Shown one piece after another: positions 56,813 through 64,000 of a DNA stretch of 64,000 nt (its first letter is position 1; each line of letters opens with the position of its first letter). Made by a program: the position numbers and the translations under genes. Origin of the DNA: an uncultured Stenotrophomonas sp. (GTDB lineage Bacteria > Pseudomonadota > Gammaproteobacteria > Xanthomonadales > Xanthomonadaceae); NCBI GenBank assembly GCA_900078405.1, contig FLTS01000001.1:434001-498000 (forward strand), written 5' to 3'. Under the pieces are notes generated by a model. It was not told where the DNA came from. It did no database searches and was given only the letters and a program-made list of their open reading frames with translations.

Positions 56813-58870
56813 TCAATCCAACGGCACGAAGCGGATCGCCGCGCCACCGCCGGGAGCGAGCTTCAGGGTGATCCGGTCGCCGTTGCCGACCTCGCGGATT
56901 TCGCGGGCGAAGGCGAACGGATTGTCCCGCCAGTTGGCGCCGTCGCCGTCGCGGTAGATCTCGGCGCGGTAGCGGCGGCCGGGGTCGAGGAAGGACAGCG
57001 GCGTGTCCAGGGCGTGCGGGTGGTCATCGCCGACGCTGCCGAGGAACCATTGGCCGCTGCCGCGGGCCTTGCGGGCGAAGGTCACGTATTCGCCGACCTC
57101 GCCATTCAGCACATGGCTTTCCTCCCAATCCACCGCCACGTCCTTGATGAACTGGAACGCGTCCGGGTGCTGTGCGTAATGCTCGGGCAGGTCGGCCACC
57201 ATCTGGATCGGGCTGTACAGCACCACGTACAGCGCCAGCTGCTTGGCCAGGGTGCTGCGCAGCAGCTGGCCGTTGCGGCCCTTCAGGCTGACGATGCCGG
57301 GGGTGAAATCCATCGGCCCGGCCAGCATGCGGGTGAATGCCAGCGTGGCTTCGTGTTCCGGCGGGTTGGGCGGGTTGCCCCAGGCGGCGAACTCCATGCC
57401 GCGCGCGCCTTCGCGCGACACCCAGTTGGGGTACGTGCGGCGCAGGCCGGTGTCCTTGATCGGTTCGTGCGCGTTGATGGCGATGTGCCGGGCCGCCGCC
57501 TGCCGCAGCACGCGCAGGTGGTGGTTGCTCATCCACTGGCCTTCGTGCCACTCGCGCAGGACCGGGCCGCCAACCTCGTCCTGACGCTGGATGTCGCCGG
57601 CGTCGCAGACGTAGCCGGTCTTGACCACGTCCACGCCGTTGCGCGCATACAGTTCCAGCGCGGCCGGCAGCTGGCGTTCGTAATGGCTGACCGCGCAGGC
57701 GGTTTCGTGGTGGCCGATCAGGTGCACGCCCTTGCCGGCGCCGTAGCGGGCCAGCGCGGGCAGGTCGAAATCGGCGGTCGGGCGGGTGAAGTCGAAGCTC
57801 CCGCCGTCGGCGAACCAGTTGCCGTCCCAGCCGGGGTTCCAGCCTTCCACAAGCACGCCGCGGAAGCCGTTGGCGGCGGCGAAGTCGATGTAGCGTCGGG
57901 TGTTTTTGGTGGTTGCGCCGTGCTTCGGGCCGGTGGCCCAGGTCTCGGTTTCCAGATGCAGCGACCACCACACGCCAACGTACTTGGCCGGGGTGAACCA
58001 GCTCACGTCGCCGATGGCATTGGGCTCGTTGAGGTTGAGGATCAGGCTGGATTCGGCCAGGTCGGCGGCATGCTCGCCGATCTGGATCGTGCGCCACGGC
58101 GTGTTGAACGGCAGCGTGCGCACCACCGCGACGCCATCGCCGCCGGGAGTGAGCGCGGCACGCAACACATCGCCGTCGCCGCGGGCCAGGTTCATGCCGG
58201 CGTAATCCACCAGCGTGGCCTCGTGGATGGAGATGTGCAGGCCGCTGTCGTCGCGCAGGGTGAGCGGCGTCTGTGCGGTGCCCACTTCCTTCAGTGGCGT
58301 GCGCTGGTACAGGTATTCCTCGCGGTTCCACTCGAACGCCGGGATCCACCATGCGGTGGCCGGGCGGGCGAGGCTGAACTCGGTCAGCTCGGCGCGGATG
58401 CGCGCCTGCTGCATCGCCGCCTGCCGCGGGAATTCGTAGCGGAAGCCGATGCCGTCATCGTAGACGCGGAACACCACGTCGAAGCGGCGCGGGTAGTCGC
58501 GGCCGGCGCCGGCTTTCTCGACGAAGCTGGCGCGCAGCTCGTTGTAGTGGTTGCGGGTCAGGCGGCGTTCGCCCCACGGCTGTTCCCAGGTTTCATCGAA
58601 GCTGCGGCTGGACTGGCCAACCAGTTCGACGTTGCGTTCCAGCCGCCCGTCGCCGAGCAGGAAGCCCAGCCGCGACGGCGCGATCACCGCCTGTCCCTTG
58701 CGTTCGACGCGGTAGGCGATGCGCCCTTCGTGCTGCGATTCCAGCGTCACCGCCAGCACGTCGCCGGGCGAGGCGATGTGCGCCAGGGTGTCGGCACGGG
58801 CCGGCAGCACGGCGGCCAGCAGCAATGCCAGCGCCGGCAGGAAGGGAAGGGTGGGGCGTCGTGCGGGCAT
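56813..58870 (-). CDS. GH97 glycoside hydrolase (SusB-like alpha-glucosidase)
   Basis: 685 residues with a signal peptide (LPALALLLAAVLPARA), so periplasmic. An N-terminal beta-super-sandwich precedes a TIM barrel with GVLVEGWNPGWDG, VDVVKTGYVCDAGD, and AHEPIKDTGLRRTYPNW, where the Glu is the likely base of inverting members, and finally a C-terminal beta-sandwich. SusB of Bacteroides cleaves starch oligosaccharides from the non-reducing end. GGAG precedes ATG 58870. It is divergent from the permease-amylase operon and shares the operator at 58951. Confidence 0.93.
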   Translation of the reverse strand: MPARRPTLPFLPALALLLAAVLPARADTLAHIASPGDVLAVTLESQHEGRIAYRVERKGQAVIAPSRLGFLLGDGRLERNVELVGQSSRSFDETWEQPWGERRLTRNHYNELRASFVEKAGAGRDYPRRFDVVFRVYDDGIGFRYEFPRQAAMQQARIRAELTEFSLARPATAWWIPAFEWNREEYLYQRTPLKEVGTAQTPLTLRDDSGLHISIHEATLVDYAGMNLARGDGDVLRAALTPGGDGVAVVRTLPFNTPWRTIQIGEHAADLAESSLILNLNEPNAIGDVSWFTPAKYVGVWWSLHLETETWATGPKHGATTKNTRRYIDFAAANGFRGVLVEGWNPGWDGNWFADGGSFDFTRPTADFDLPALARYGAGKGVHLIGHHETACAVSHYERQLPAALELYARNGVDVVKTGYVCDAGDIQRQDEVGGPVLREWHEGQWMSNHHLRVLRQAAARHIAINAHEPIKDTGLRRTYPNWVSREGARGMEFAAWGNPPNPPEHEATLAFTRMLAGPMDFTPGIVSLKGRNGQLLRSTLAKQLALYVVLYSPIQMVADLPEHYAQHPDAFQFIKDVAVDWEESHVLNGEVGEYVTFARKARGSGQWFLGSVGDDHPHALDTPLSFLDPGRRYRAEIYRDGDGANWRDNPFAFAREIREVGNGDRITLKLAPGGGAAIRFVPLD

Positions 58871-58950
58871 GTCGGTGTGCTCCGTAACAGTGGAACGGCT
58901 GGCATGAACTATTCCACGGTACGCCCGTGCATCGGCCGTGCCGGCGGCAC

Positions 58951-58964
58951 TGAATACGTATGCA
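58951..58964. promoter_or_regulatory. Shared operator-like palindrome, GH97 / permease
   Basis: TGAATACGTATGCA in the 156-bp divergent gap, about 80 bp from each start codon. One site could thus control GH97 to the left and the permease-amylase operon to the right. Third occurrence of TGNATACGTATNCA in the window. Confidence 0.78.
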
Positions 58965-59026
58965 CCGGCGGTGCGCATTCGCCGCCCCCCCTCTACCATC
59001 GGATTTCCTTGGAGGGGGAGCGTTTG

Positions 59027-60508
59027 ATGAACAGCAAACCGCAGCTGTCGTTCTGGCAGATATGGAACATGTGTTTCGGGTTCCTCGGCATCCAGTTCGG
59101 CTTCGCGCTGCAGAACGCCAACGCCAGCCGCATCTTCGAGACGCTGGGGGCGTCGATGGAGGCGGTGCCGGGGCTGTGGATCGCCGCGCCGCTGACCGGG
59201 CTGCTGGTGCAGCCGGTGATCGGCTACCTGTCCGACCGCACCTGGACCCGCTGGGGCCGGCGCCGGCCGTTCTTCATGATCGGTGCGGTGCTGACCACGC
59301 TGGCGCTGCTGCTGATGCCGAACTCGCCGACGCTGTGGATCGCTGCCGGCACGCTGTGGGTGCTGGACGCCTCGATCAATGTGTCGATGGAGCCGTTCCG
59401 CGCCTTCGTCGGCGACCAGCTCGCGCCGCGCCAGCGCCCCACCGGCTATGCGATGCAGAGCTTCTTCATCGGCGTGGGCGCCATCATCGCCAGCCTGCTG
59501 CCATTCCTGCTGGCACGCTGGGGCGTGGCCAATACCGCCGCGCCGGGCGAGGTGCCGGATACGGTGCGCTACGCCTTCTATTTCGGCGCGGCGGTGCTGC
59601 TGGCCGCGATTGCATGGACGGTGTTCAGCACCCGCGAATATTCGCCCGCGGAGCTGGCCGCGTTCGACGATGCCGAACCCGTTGCCGGCCATCGCGTGGC
59701 CTCGACCGGCGGCGTGCCTTCGTGGACGCAGGCCGGCGCATGGCTGCTGCTGGGGGTAGTGCTGGCGGCGCTGATCGCGTGGCGGCAGGGCGATAAAATG
59801 CTCTACGTGCTGGCCGGCCTGTGCGCCGCCTACGGCGTGTTGCTGGCGCTGGCGCGGGTATTGCCAGGCACGCACATGCTGGCGGCCATCGTCGGCGACC
59901 TGCGCGCGATGCCGCTGACGATGCGGCGGCTGGCGTGGGTGCAGTTCTTCTCGTGGTTCGCGCTGTTCGCGATGTGGATCTACACCACTGCGGCGGTGGC
60001 TGGTACCCACTTCGGCTCCACCGATCCGCAGTCGGCGGCCTACAACGAAGGCGCCAACTGGGTGGGCGTGCTGTTCGGCGCCTACAACGGCTTCGCCGCG
60101 CTGGCGGCGCTGGTGATCCCGTTGATGGTGCGGGCGCTGGGCCTGCGCTGGAGCCACCTGCTCAACCTGTGGCTGGGCGGGCTGGGGCTGGTGTCGCTGA
60201 TGTTCATCGGCGATCCGAAGTGGCTGCTGCTGTCGATGGTCGGCGTCGGCTTCGCCTGGGCCTCGATCCTGTCGCTGCCGTATGCGCTGCTGTCCGACAG
60301 CGTGCCTGCGAAGAAGATGGGCGTGTACATGGGCATCTTCAATTTCTTCATCGTGATCCCGCAGCTGGTGGCCGCCAGCGCGCTCGGCTTCGCCCTGCGC
60401 GCGTGGCTGGGCGGCGTGCCGATGCACGTGCTGGTGCTGGGCGGCTGCAGCCTGTTCGTCGCCGGCCTGTGCGTGCTGCGGGTTCCTTCCCGTTCGGAGG
60501 TGGTGTGA
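59027..60508 (+). CDS. MFS sugar transporter (GPH/SUT-like, maltose type)
   Basis: A 493-residue inner-membrane permease with 12 predicted helices. LSFWQIWNMCFGFLGIQFGF starts helix 1. The loop 2-3 motif is GYLSDRTWTRWGRRRPFF, the RWGRRRP form seen in sucrose/maltose transporters of the SUT/GPH group. GGAGGGGGAG precedes ATG 59027. It would carry maltose or maltodextrin from the periplasm. Its TGA overlaps the amylase ATG (TGATG). Confidence 0.92.
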   Translation: MNSKPQLSFWQIWNMCFGFLGIQFGFALQNANASRIFETLGASMEAVPGLWIAAPLTGLLVQPVIGYLSDRTWTRWGRRRPFFMIGAVLTTLALLLMPNSPTLWIAAGTLWVLDASINVSMEPFRAFVGDQLAPRQRPTGYAMQSFFIGVGAIIASLLPFLLARWGVANTAAPGEVPDTVRYAFYFGAAVLLAAIAWTVFSTREYSPAELAAFDDAEPVAGHRVASTGGVPSWTQAGAWLLLGVVLAALIAWRQGDKMLYVLAGLCAAYGVLLALARVLPGTHMLAAIVGDLRAMPLTMRRLAWVQFFSWFALFAMWIYTTAAVAGTHFGSTDPQSAAYNEGANWVGVLFGAYNGFAALAALVIPLMVRALGLRWSHLLNLWLGGLGLVSLMFIGDPKWLLLSMVGVGFAWASILSLPYALLSDSVPAKKMGVYMGIFNFFIVIPQLVAASALGFALRAWLGGVPMHVLVLGGCSLFVAGLCVLRVPSRSEVV

Positions 60509-62238
60509 TGCGTATGCGTTTGTCGGTTGCCGGCCTTGCTTCGGCACTTTCCCTTGCGTTGCTGGCCGGCTGCGCCGCGGCCGGCACGCGCCCCGATTAC
60601 GTCGGCACCACCGAGCCGTTCGCCAGCGACGCGGTGTACTTCGTCGTCACCGACCGCTTCGTCAACGGCGACACCGCCAACGACCAGCGCGAACAGGGTG
60701 GCGCACACCGCACCTTCGACATCCCGGTGCACTGCGCGGATGGCATCGACGGCAACATCGGCTACCTCGGCGGCGATTTCCGCGGCGTGCTCGACAACGC
60801 CGGCTACATCCGCGACCTCGGCTTCGGCGCGGTGTGGATCACGCCCATCGTCGACAACCCGGACGAAGCCTTCACCGGCAGCAGGGAAATCAGCTGCACC
60901 AGCAGCCTGACCGACCGCGGCAAGACCGGCTACCACGGCTACTGGGGCATCAATTTCCACACGCTCGACGAGCACCTGCCCAGCGCCGGTCTCGATTTCG
61001 CCGGGTTCACTCGCGGCCTGCACGCCGCCGGGCTGAAGGTGGTGCTGGACATCGTCGGCAACCACGGCTCGCCGGCCTGGACCATGCCCGAGCGCCAGCC
61101 GCAGTTCGGCCAGTTGTTCGACAGGGACGGCACGCTGGTCGCCGACCACCAGAACCTGCCGCCGCAGCAACTGGACCCGCAGCACAACCCGCCGCATGCC
61201 TTCTACAACAACATCGGCCCGGTCGATGGCGACACCGGCTCGATCTTCGACGGCAACCTCGCCGAGCTGTCCGACTTCAACCAGCACAACCCGGCGGTGA
61301 TGGACTACCTCGCCGGCGCCTACCTGCAATGGGCGGGGCAGGGCGTGGACGCGCTGCGCATCGACACCATCGGCTGGCTGCCGCACCAGTGGTGGCATGA
61401 ATTCGTCGGCCGCATCCGCGCCGAGCACCCGGGCATGTTCATGTTCGGCGAGGCATTCGACTACGACGCCGCGCGCATCGCCGAGCACACCTGGCCGGCC
61501 AACGCCAACGTCAGCGTGCTGGATTTCCCGCTGCGCGGCGCGCTGGAGACGGTGTTCGGGCACGAAGGCAAGGGCTTCGAGGCGCTGGCCGAGCCGCTGC
61601 ACCTGAGCGGCGGCCCGTATGCCAACCCCTACGAACTGATGACGTTCTACGACAACCACGACATGTCGCGCATCGACGCCAGCGACGAAGGCTTCATCGA
61701 CGCGCACAACTGGCTGTTCACCGCGCGCGGCATCCCGGTGCTTTATTACGGCTCGGAAACCGGCTTCATGCGCGGCCGCGCCGAGCATGCCGGCAACCGC
61801 GCCTACTTCGGCCAGCAGCGTGTCGATGCCGCGCCGCAAAGCCCGATCTTCGCCCCGCTGCAACGCATCGCCAAACTGCGCGAAGCCACCCCGGCGCTGC
61901 AGCGCGGCCTGCAGGTCAACGAGCGTTTGCAGGGCGATCAAGCCGTGTTCTATCGCGTGTTGCAGCAGGGTGACGTCGCCCAGGCCGCGCTGGTGCTGCT
62001 CAACAAGGGCGATGCCGCGCAGGATTTTGAAGTGCGCGATTACCTGCAGCAGGGGCAGTGGCGCGACGTGCTCGATGGCGGCAGCGTGGCGGTGAAGGAC
62101 GTGCTGCATGCCGAAGTGCCGGCGCATGGGGTCAAGGTGTTCGTGCTCGATGCGCCGGTGAAACAGCCACAATTGCAGGAGCGATTGGATGCGGCAATGG
62201 CCGATCAGGCGGCGCGCGACACGCGCTTGGCGCAGTAG
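60508..62238 (+). CDS. Lipoprotein alpha-amylase (GH13)
   Basis: 576 residues. The signal ends in a lipobox (LALLAGC, Cys about residue 22), so the enzyme is anchored in the envelope. Catalytic regions are VVLDIVGNH, VDALRIDTIGW with the nucleophile Asp, FGEAFDYD with the acid/base Glu, and FYDNHDMSR. A beta-domain closes the C-terminus. It is translationally coupled to the permease. It should shorten maltodextrins taken up by the receptor. GGAGG stands before the ATG inside the permease gene. Confidence 0.93.
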   Translation: MRMRLSVAGLASALSLALLAGCAAAGTRPDYVGTTEPFASDAVYFVVTDRFVNGDTANDQREQGGAHRTFDIPVHCADGIDGNIGYLGGDFRGVLDNAGYIRDLGFGAVWITPIVDNPDEAFTGSREISCTSSLTDRGKTGYHGYWGINFHTLDEHLPSAGLDFAGFTRGLHAAGLKVVLDIVGNHGSPAWTMPERQPQFGQLFDRDGTLVADHQNLPPQQLDPQHNPPHAFYNNIGPVDGDTGSIFDGNLAELSDFNQHNPAVMDYLAGAYLQWAGQGVDALRIDTIGWLPHQWWHEFVGRIRAEHPGMFMFGEAFDYDAARIAEHTWPANANVSVLDFPLRGALETVFGHEGKGFEALAEPLHLSGGPYANPYELMTFYDNHDMSRIDASDEGFIDAHNWLFTARGIPVLYYGSETGFMRGRAEHAGNRAYFGQQRVDAAPQSPIFAPLQRIAKLREATPALQRGLQVNERLQGDQAVFYRVLQQGDVAQAALVLLNKGDAAQDFEVRDYLQQGQWRDVLDGGSVAVKDVLHAEVPAHGVKVFVLDAPVKQPQLQERLDAAMADQAARDTRLAQ

Positions 62239-62253
62239 CCTTTGTGTCTCCCT

Positions 62254-62319
62254 GTAAGAGCGACGCGAGTCGCGAGGGGCTGTACCGGGAAAGCCCATCG
62301 CGACTCGCGTCGCTCCTAC
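62254..62319. repeat. GTAG-type palindromic repeat pair (GTAGGAGCGACG family)
   Basis: GTAAGAGCGACGCGAGTCGCGA (written as 62254-62275 for length) faces its reverse complement 62298-62319, which ends in CTCCTAC. One base departs from GTAGG at the left. It lies after the amylase gene and can end its transcript. Confidence 0.8.
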
Positions 62320-62387
62320 ATCGTTCCTGCGCCGCTTCTGCAGGGCGAGCATGGCTACAATCGCCACCTCAACGCCCATCCTCCACC

Positions 62388-62768
62388 ATGAACACGCTTC
62401 CCCCGCAGACCCCCGTCGAGACGCTGTTGCAGTCGGCAATGGACGGCAAGCTGCCGATCCGCGCCTTCATGCAGGCCTTCGTCGCTTCCGAGGTCGTGCT
62501 GCTCACCGGCAGGCTGGTCACGCCCGACGGCAGCGGCTTCGATCCGCTGCTGTTCGACAAGCAGGGCGTGCTGCACGTGGCGGTGTTCACCGACATGGCA
62601 CGGGTCGGCATCCATTCGCAGCAGGCGCCGCACCTGATCCGCTGGTTGATGCTGGACGCGCTGCGCCGCGTGCCGGGCGGCTATGGCGTGGTGATCAACC
62701 CGGGCACGCCGCTGGGCTTTGAAATCGCGCCTTCGGGCGTGGGCGAACTGCTCAAGGATTTCGGCTGA
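62388..62768 (+). CDS. SseB-like N-terminal-domain protein
   Basis: 126 residues. The pattern is like the SseB protein N-terminal domain: LPIRAFMQAFVASEVVLLTG, FDPLLFDKQGVLHVAVFTDM, GYGVVINPGTPLGFEI. The family's role is not settled; small stand-alone members are widespread and unrelated to secretion. It sits between two palindromic repeats, so it is probably its own transcript. Confidence 0.8.
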   Translation: MNTLPPQTPVETLLQSAMDGKLPIRAFMQAFVASEVVLLTGRLVTPDGSGFDPLLFDKQGVLHVAVFTDMARVGIHSQQAPHLIRWLMLDALRRVPGGYGVVINPGTPLGFEIAPSGVGELLKDFG

Positions 62769-62772
62769 TCCT

Positions 62773-62842
62773 GTAGATGCGGGGCTTGCCCCGCATGGCG
62801 CCTTTCCGGTAATGCCTCATACGGGGCAAGCCCCGCATCTAC
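62773..62842. repeat. GTAG-type palindromic repeat pair (GTAGATGCGGGGC family)
   Basis: GTAG-ATGCGGGGC-TT-GCCCCGCAT (62773-62796) faces CAT-ACGGGGC-AA-GCCCCGCAT-CTAC (62818-62842). The right CTAC gives the stop codon TAG of the LacI gene (62841-62839). It fills the convergent gap. Confidence 0.85.
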
Positions 62843-63867
62843 GCCCGCGACGATTCCCGCACTACCAGCTTCACCGGGATGCTGATCCCGTCCACCGTCT
62901 CGCCCGCGATCAGCGCCAGCAGCTTGTCGACCAGCAACTGGCCGGCCTGGCGGGTGTCCTGCTGCACCGTGGTCAGCGGCGGCGATACCGAGGCTGCCAG
63001 CGGGATGTCGTCGAAACCGGTGACTGCCACGTCCCGCGGCACGTTCAGGCCATGCTCGCGCAGGGCGCGCATCGCGCCGATGGCGATCAGGTCGCTGGCC
63101 GCGCACACCGCATCGAAACGCTCGCCATCGGCCAGCAGCGCATGGCAGGCGGAATGGCCGGATTCCTCGGTGGTGATGGCGTCGTGCTGCAACGCCGGCT
63201 CGACGGCCAGCCCGCGCGCGCGCAACGCCTGCACATGGCCGCGATAGCGCTCTTCAAACTCGGGATAGTGGCTGGAGGCATGGCCGAGGAAGGCGATGCG
63301 GCGGCGGCCCTGGTCGAGCAGGTGGGTGGTGATGTCGAACCCACCCTGGAAGTTGTCGCTGCCCACCGACACGCCGGGCTGGCCGGGCAGCGCCGCGCCC
63401 CAGCGCACGAAGTGCGTGCCCTGCTCGACCAGCCGTTGCAGGCGCTCGACCGATTCGTGGTAGTCGCCATAGCCGAGCAGGATGATGCCGTCGGCCTTGT
63501 TGCTGTCCTCGAAGTCGGCATGCCAGTCGCTGGACAGCTGCTGGAACGACACCAGCAGGTCGTAGCCCTTCAGCGCGCAGGCGCGGGTGATCGAGCCCAG
63601 CATCGAGTGGAAGAACGGGTTGATCAGCGAATCGTCCGGGGTCGGGTCCTCGAAGAACAGCAGCGCCAGCGTGCCCGATTGCTGGCAGCGCAGGCTGGAG
63701 GCGTTCTTGTCCACCTTGTAGTTGAGCTGCCGGGCGATCTCGAGAATGCGCTTGCGGGTCTCGGCGTTGACCATCGGGCTGCCACGCAGCGCGCGCGACA
63801 CCGTGGGCTGCGAGACGCCCGCCATGTGCGCGATGTCCAGTGACGTGGCTTTGCCCTTGATGACCAT
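62839..63867 (-). CDS. LacI-family regulator of the malto-oligosaccharide locus
   Basis: About 342 residues. The N-terminal helix-turn-helix is ATSLDIAHMAGVSQPTVSRA, with the hinge helix near 50-60 and a periplasmic-binding-protein-like sugar domain (IILLGYGD, AFLGHASS, AVTGFDDIPLA). ATG 63867 directly precedes the domain; ATG 63900 and ATG 63918 are in frame but add unlikely residues. It is the best candidate for binding TGNATACGTATNCA in front of the sugar genes. Its stop codon is in a repeat element. Confidence 0.9.
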   Translation of the reverse strand: MVIKGKATSLDIAHMAGVSQPTVSRALRGSPMVNAETRKRILEIARQLNYKVDKNASSLRCQQSGTLALLFFEDPTPDDSLINPFFHSMLGSITRACALKGYDLLVSFQQLSSDWHADFEDSNKADGIILLGYGDYHESVERLQRLVEQGTHFVRWGAALPGQPGVSVGSDNFQGGFDITTHLLDQGRRRIAFLGHASSHYPEFEERYRGHVQALRARGLAVEPALQHDAITTEESGHSACHALLADGERFDAVCAASDLIAIGAMRALREHGLNVPRDVAVTGFDDIPLAASVSPPLTTVQQDTRQAGQLLVDKLLALIAGETVDGISIPVKLVVRESSRA

Positions 63868-64000
63868 CTTTGCCGGCAGCGTGAAGACGCCGGCCATCAT
63901 GCCATGTCCGCTGGACAATGGGCCGGATATGCTGCCGGCGTAGGGTTTGGCCGTGTCGCGCCGTCGGCACAGTGCCTTGTTGGGCGGCCGTCGGCCGGTA
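63868..64000. other. Right-edge sequence upstream of the LacI gene
   Basis: 133 bp to the window end. It contains no copy of the TGNATACGTATNCA motif, so control of the regulator itself by that site is not seen here. No gene is recognised. Confidence 0.5.

Noticed and set aside
57014..59026. N-terminal extension of the MFS permease far upstream
   Set aside because: The open frame continues upstream only as the mirror of GH97. GGAGG and the family N-terminus place the start at 59027.

Overview
The window is high-GC DNA from a gammaproteobacterium of the Xanthomonadaceae (Stenotrophomonas / Pseudoxanthomonas / Xanthomonas type). The evidence is a fused aspartate kinase-diaminopimelate decarboxylase gene, a MurL-MurD2 pair (the L-Glu route to peptidoglycan D-Glu known from Xanthomonas), an XgtA-like GH13 alpha-glucosidase, and many GTAG-ended intergenic palindromes resembling the SMAG/REP elements of Stenotrophomonas. 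The genus cannot be fixed by eye.

Layout. 1-5.1 kb: a truncated FAD monooxygenase, an ohr-hydrolase operon divergent from an AraC regulator, and a small hydrolase. 5.1-10.2 kb: yebC-ruvC-ruvA-kup-ruvB. 10.2-15.8 kb: the Tol-Pal envelope cluster ybgC-tolQRAB-pal-cpoB, with tolA frameshifted. 15.9-17.5 kb: queE, queC and tRNA-Lys. 17.7-21 kb: an ECF sigma factor overlapping a membrane Ser/Thr kinase with a TPR-like C-terminus. 21-28 kb: recQ, dps and hrpA. 28-33 kb: two small secreted proteins, relA (frameshifted) and a TPR protein. 33-41 kb: a two-domain glycosyltransferase, PBP1B, a TPR lipoprotein, a DinG/YoaA helicase and tsaB. 41-44 kb: an SGNH hydrolase and two phzF paralogues, one broken. 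44-52 kb: lysAC, murL-murD2, a dienelactone hydrolase and ispB. 52-64 kb: a malto-oligosaccharide utilisation locus.

How the genes work together. In the last locus a TonB-dependent receptor would bring maltodextrins into the periplasm. A lipoprotein alpha-amylase and a GH97 enzyme would trim them, an MFS permease would carry the products across the inner membrane, and a cytoplasmic GH13 enzyme would finish hydrolysis. Three copies of TGNATACGTATNCA sit in front of every transcription unit, and a LacI-family gene closes the locus.

Most unusual signal. Three otherwise well-conserved genes (tolA, relA, phzF-1) are each put out of frame by a local duplication: a 17-bp fold-back copy, two 53-bp tandem units, and a 51-bp perfect inverted repeat. 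For tolA and relA, removing exactly the duplicated bases restores the expected protein. In hrpA, by contrast, a perfect 26-bp-arm palindrome sits in frame inside the gene. These could be real template-switch or contingency events, or library/assembly chimeras; raw reads would decide. Three genes take their TAG stop codon from the GTAG end of a palindromic element.
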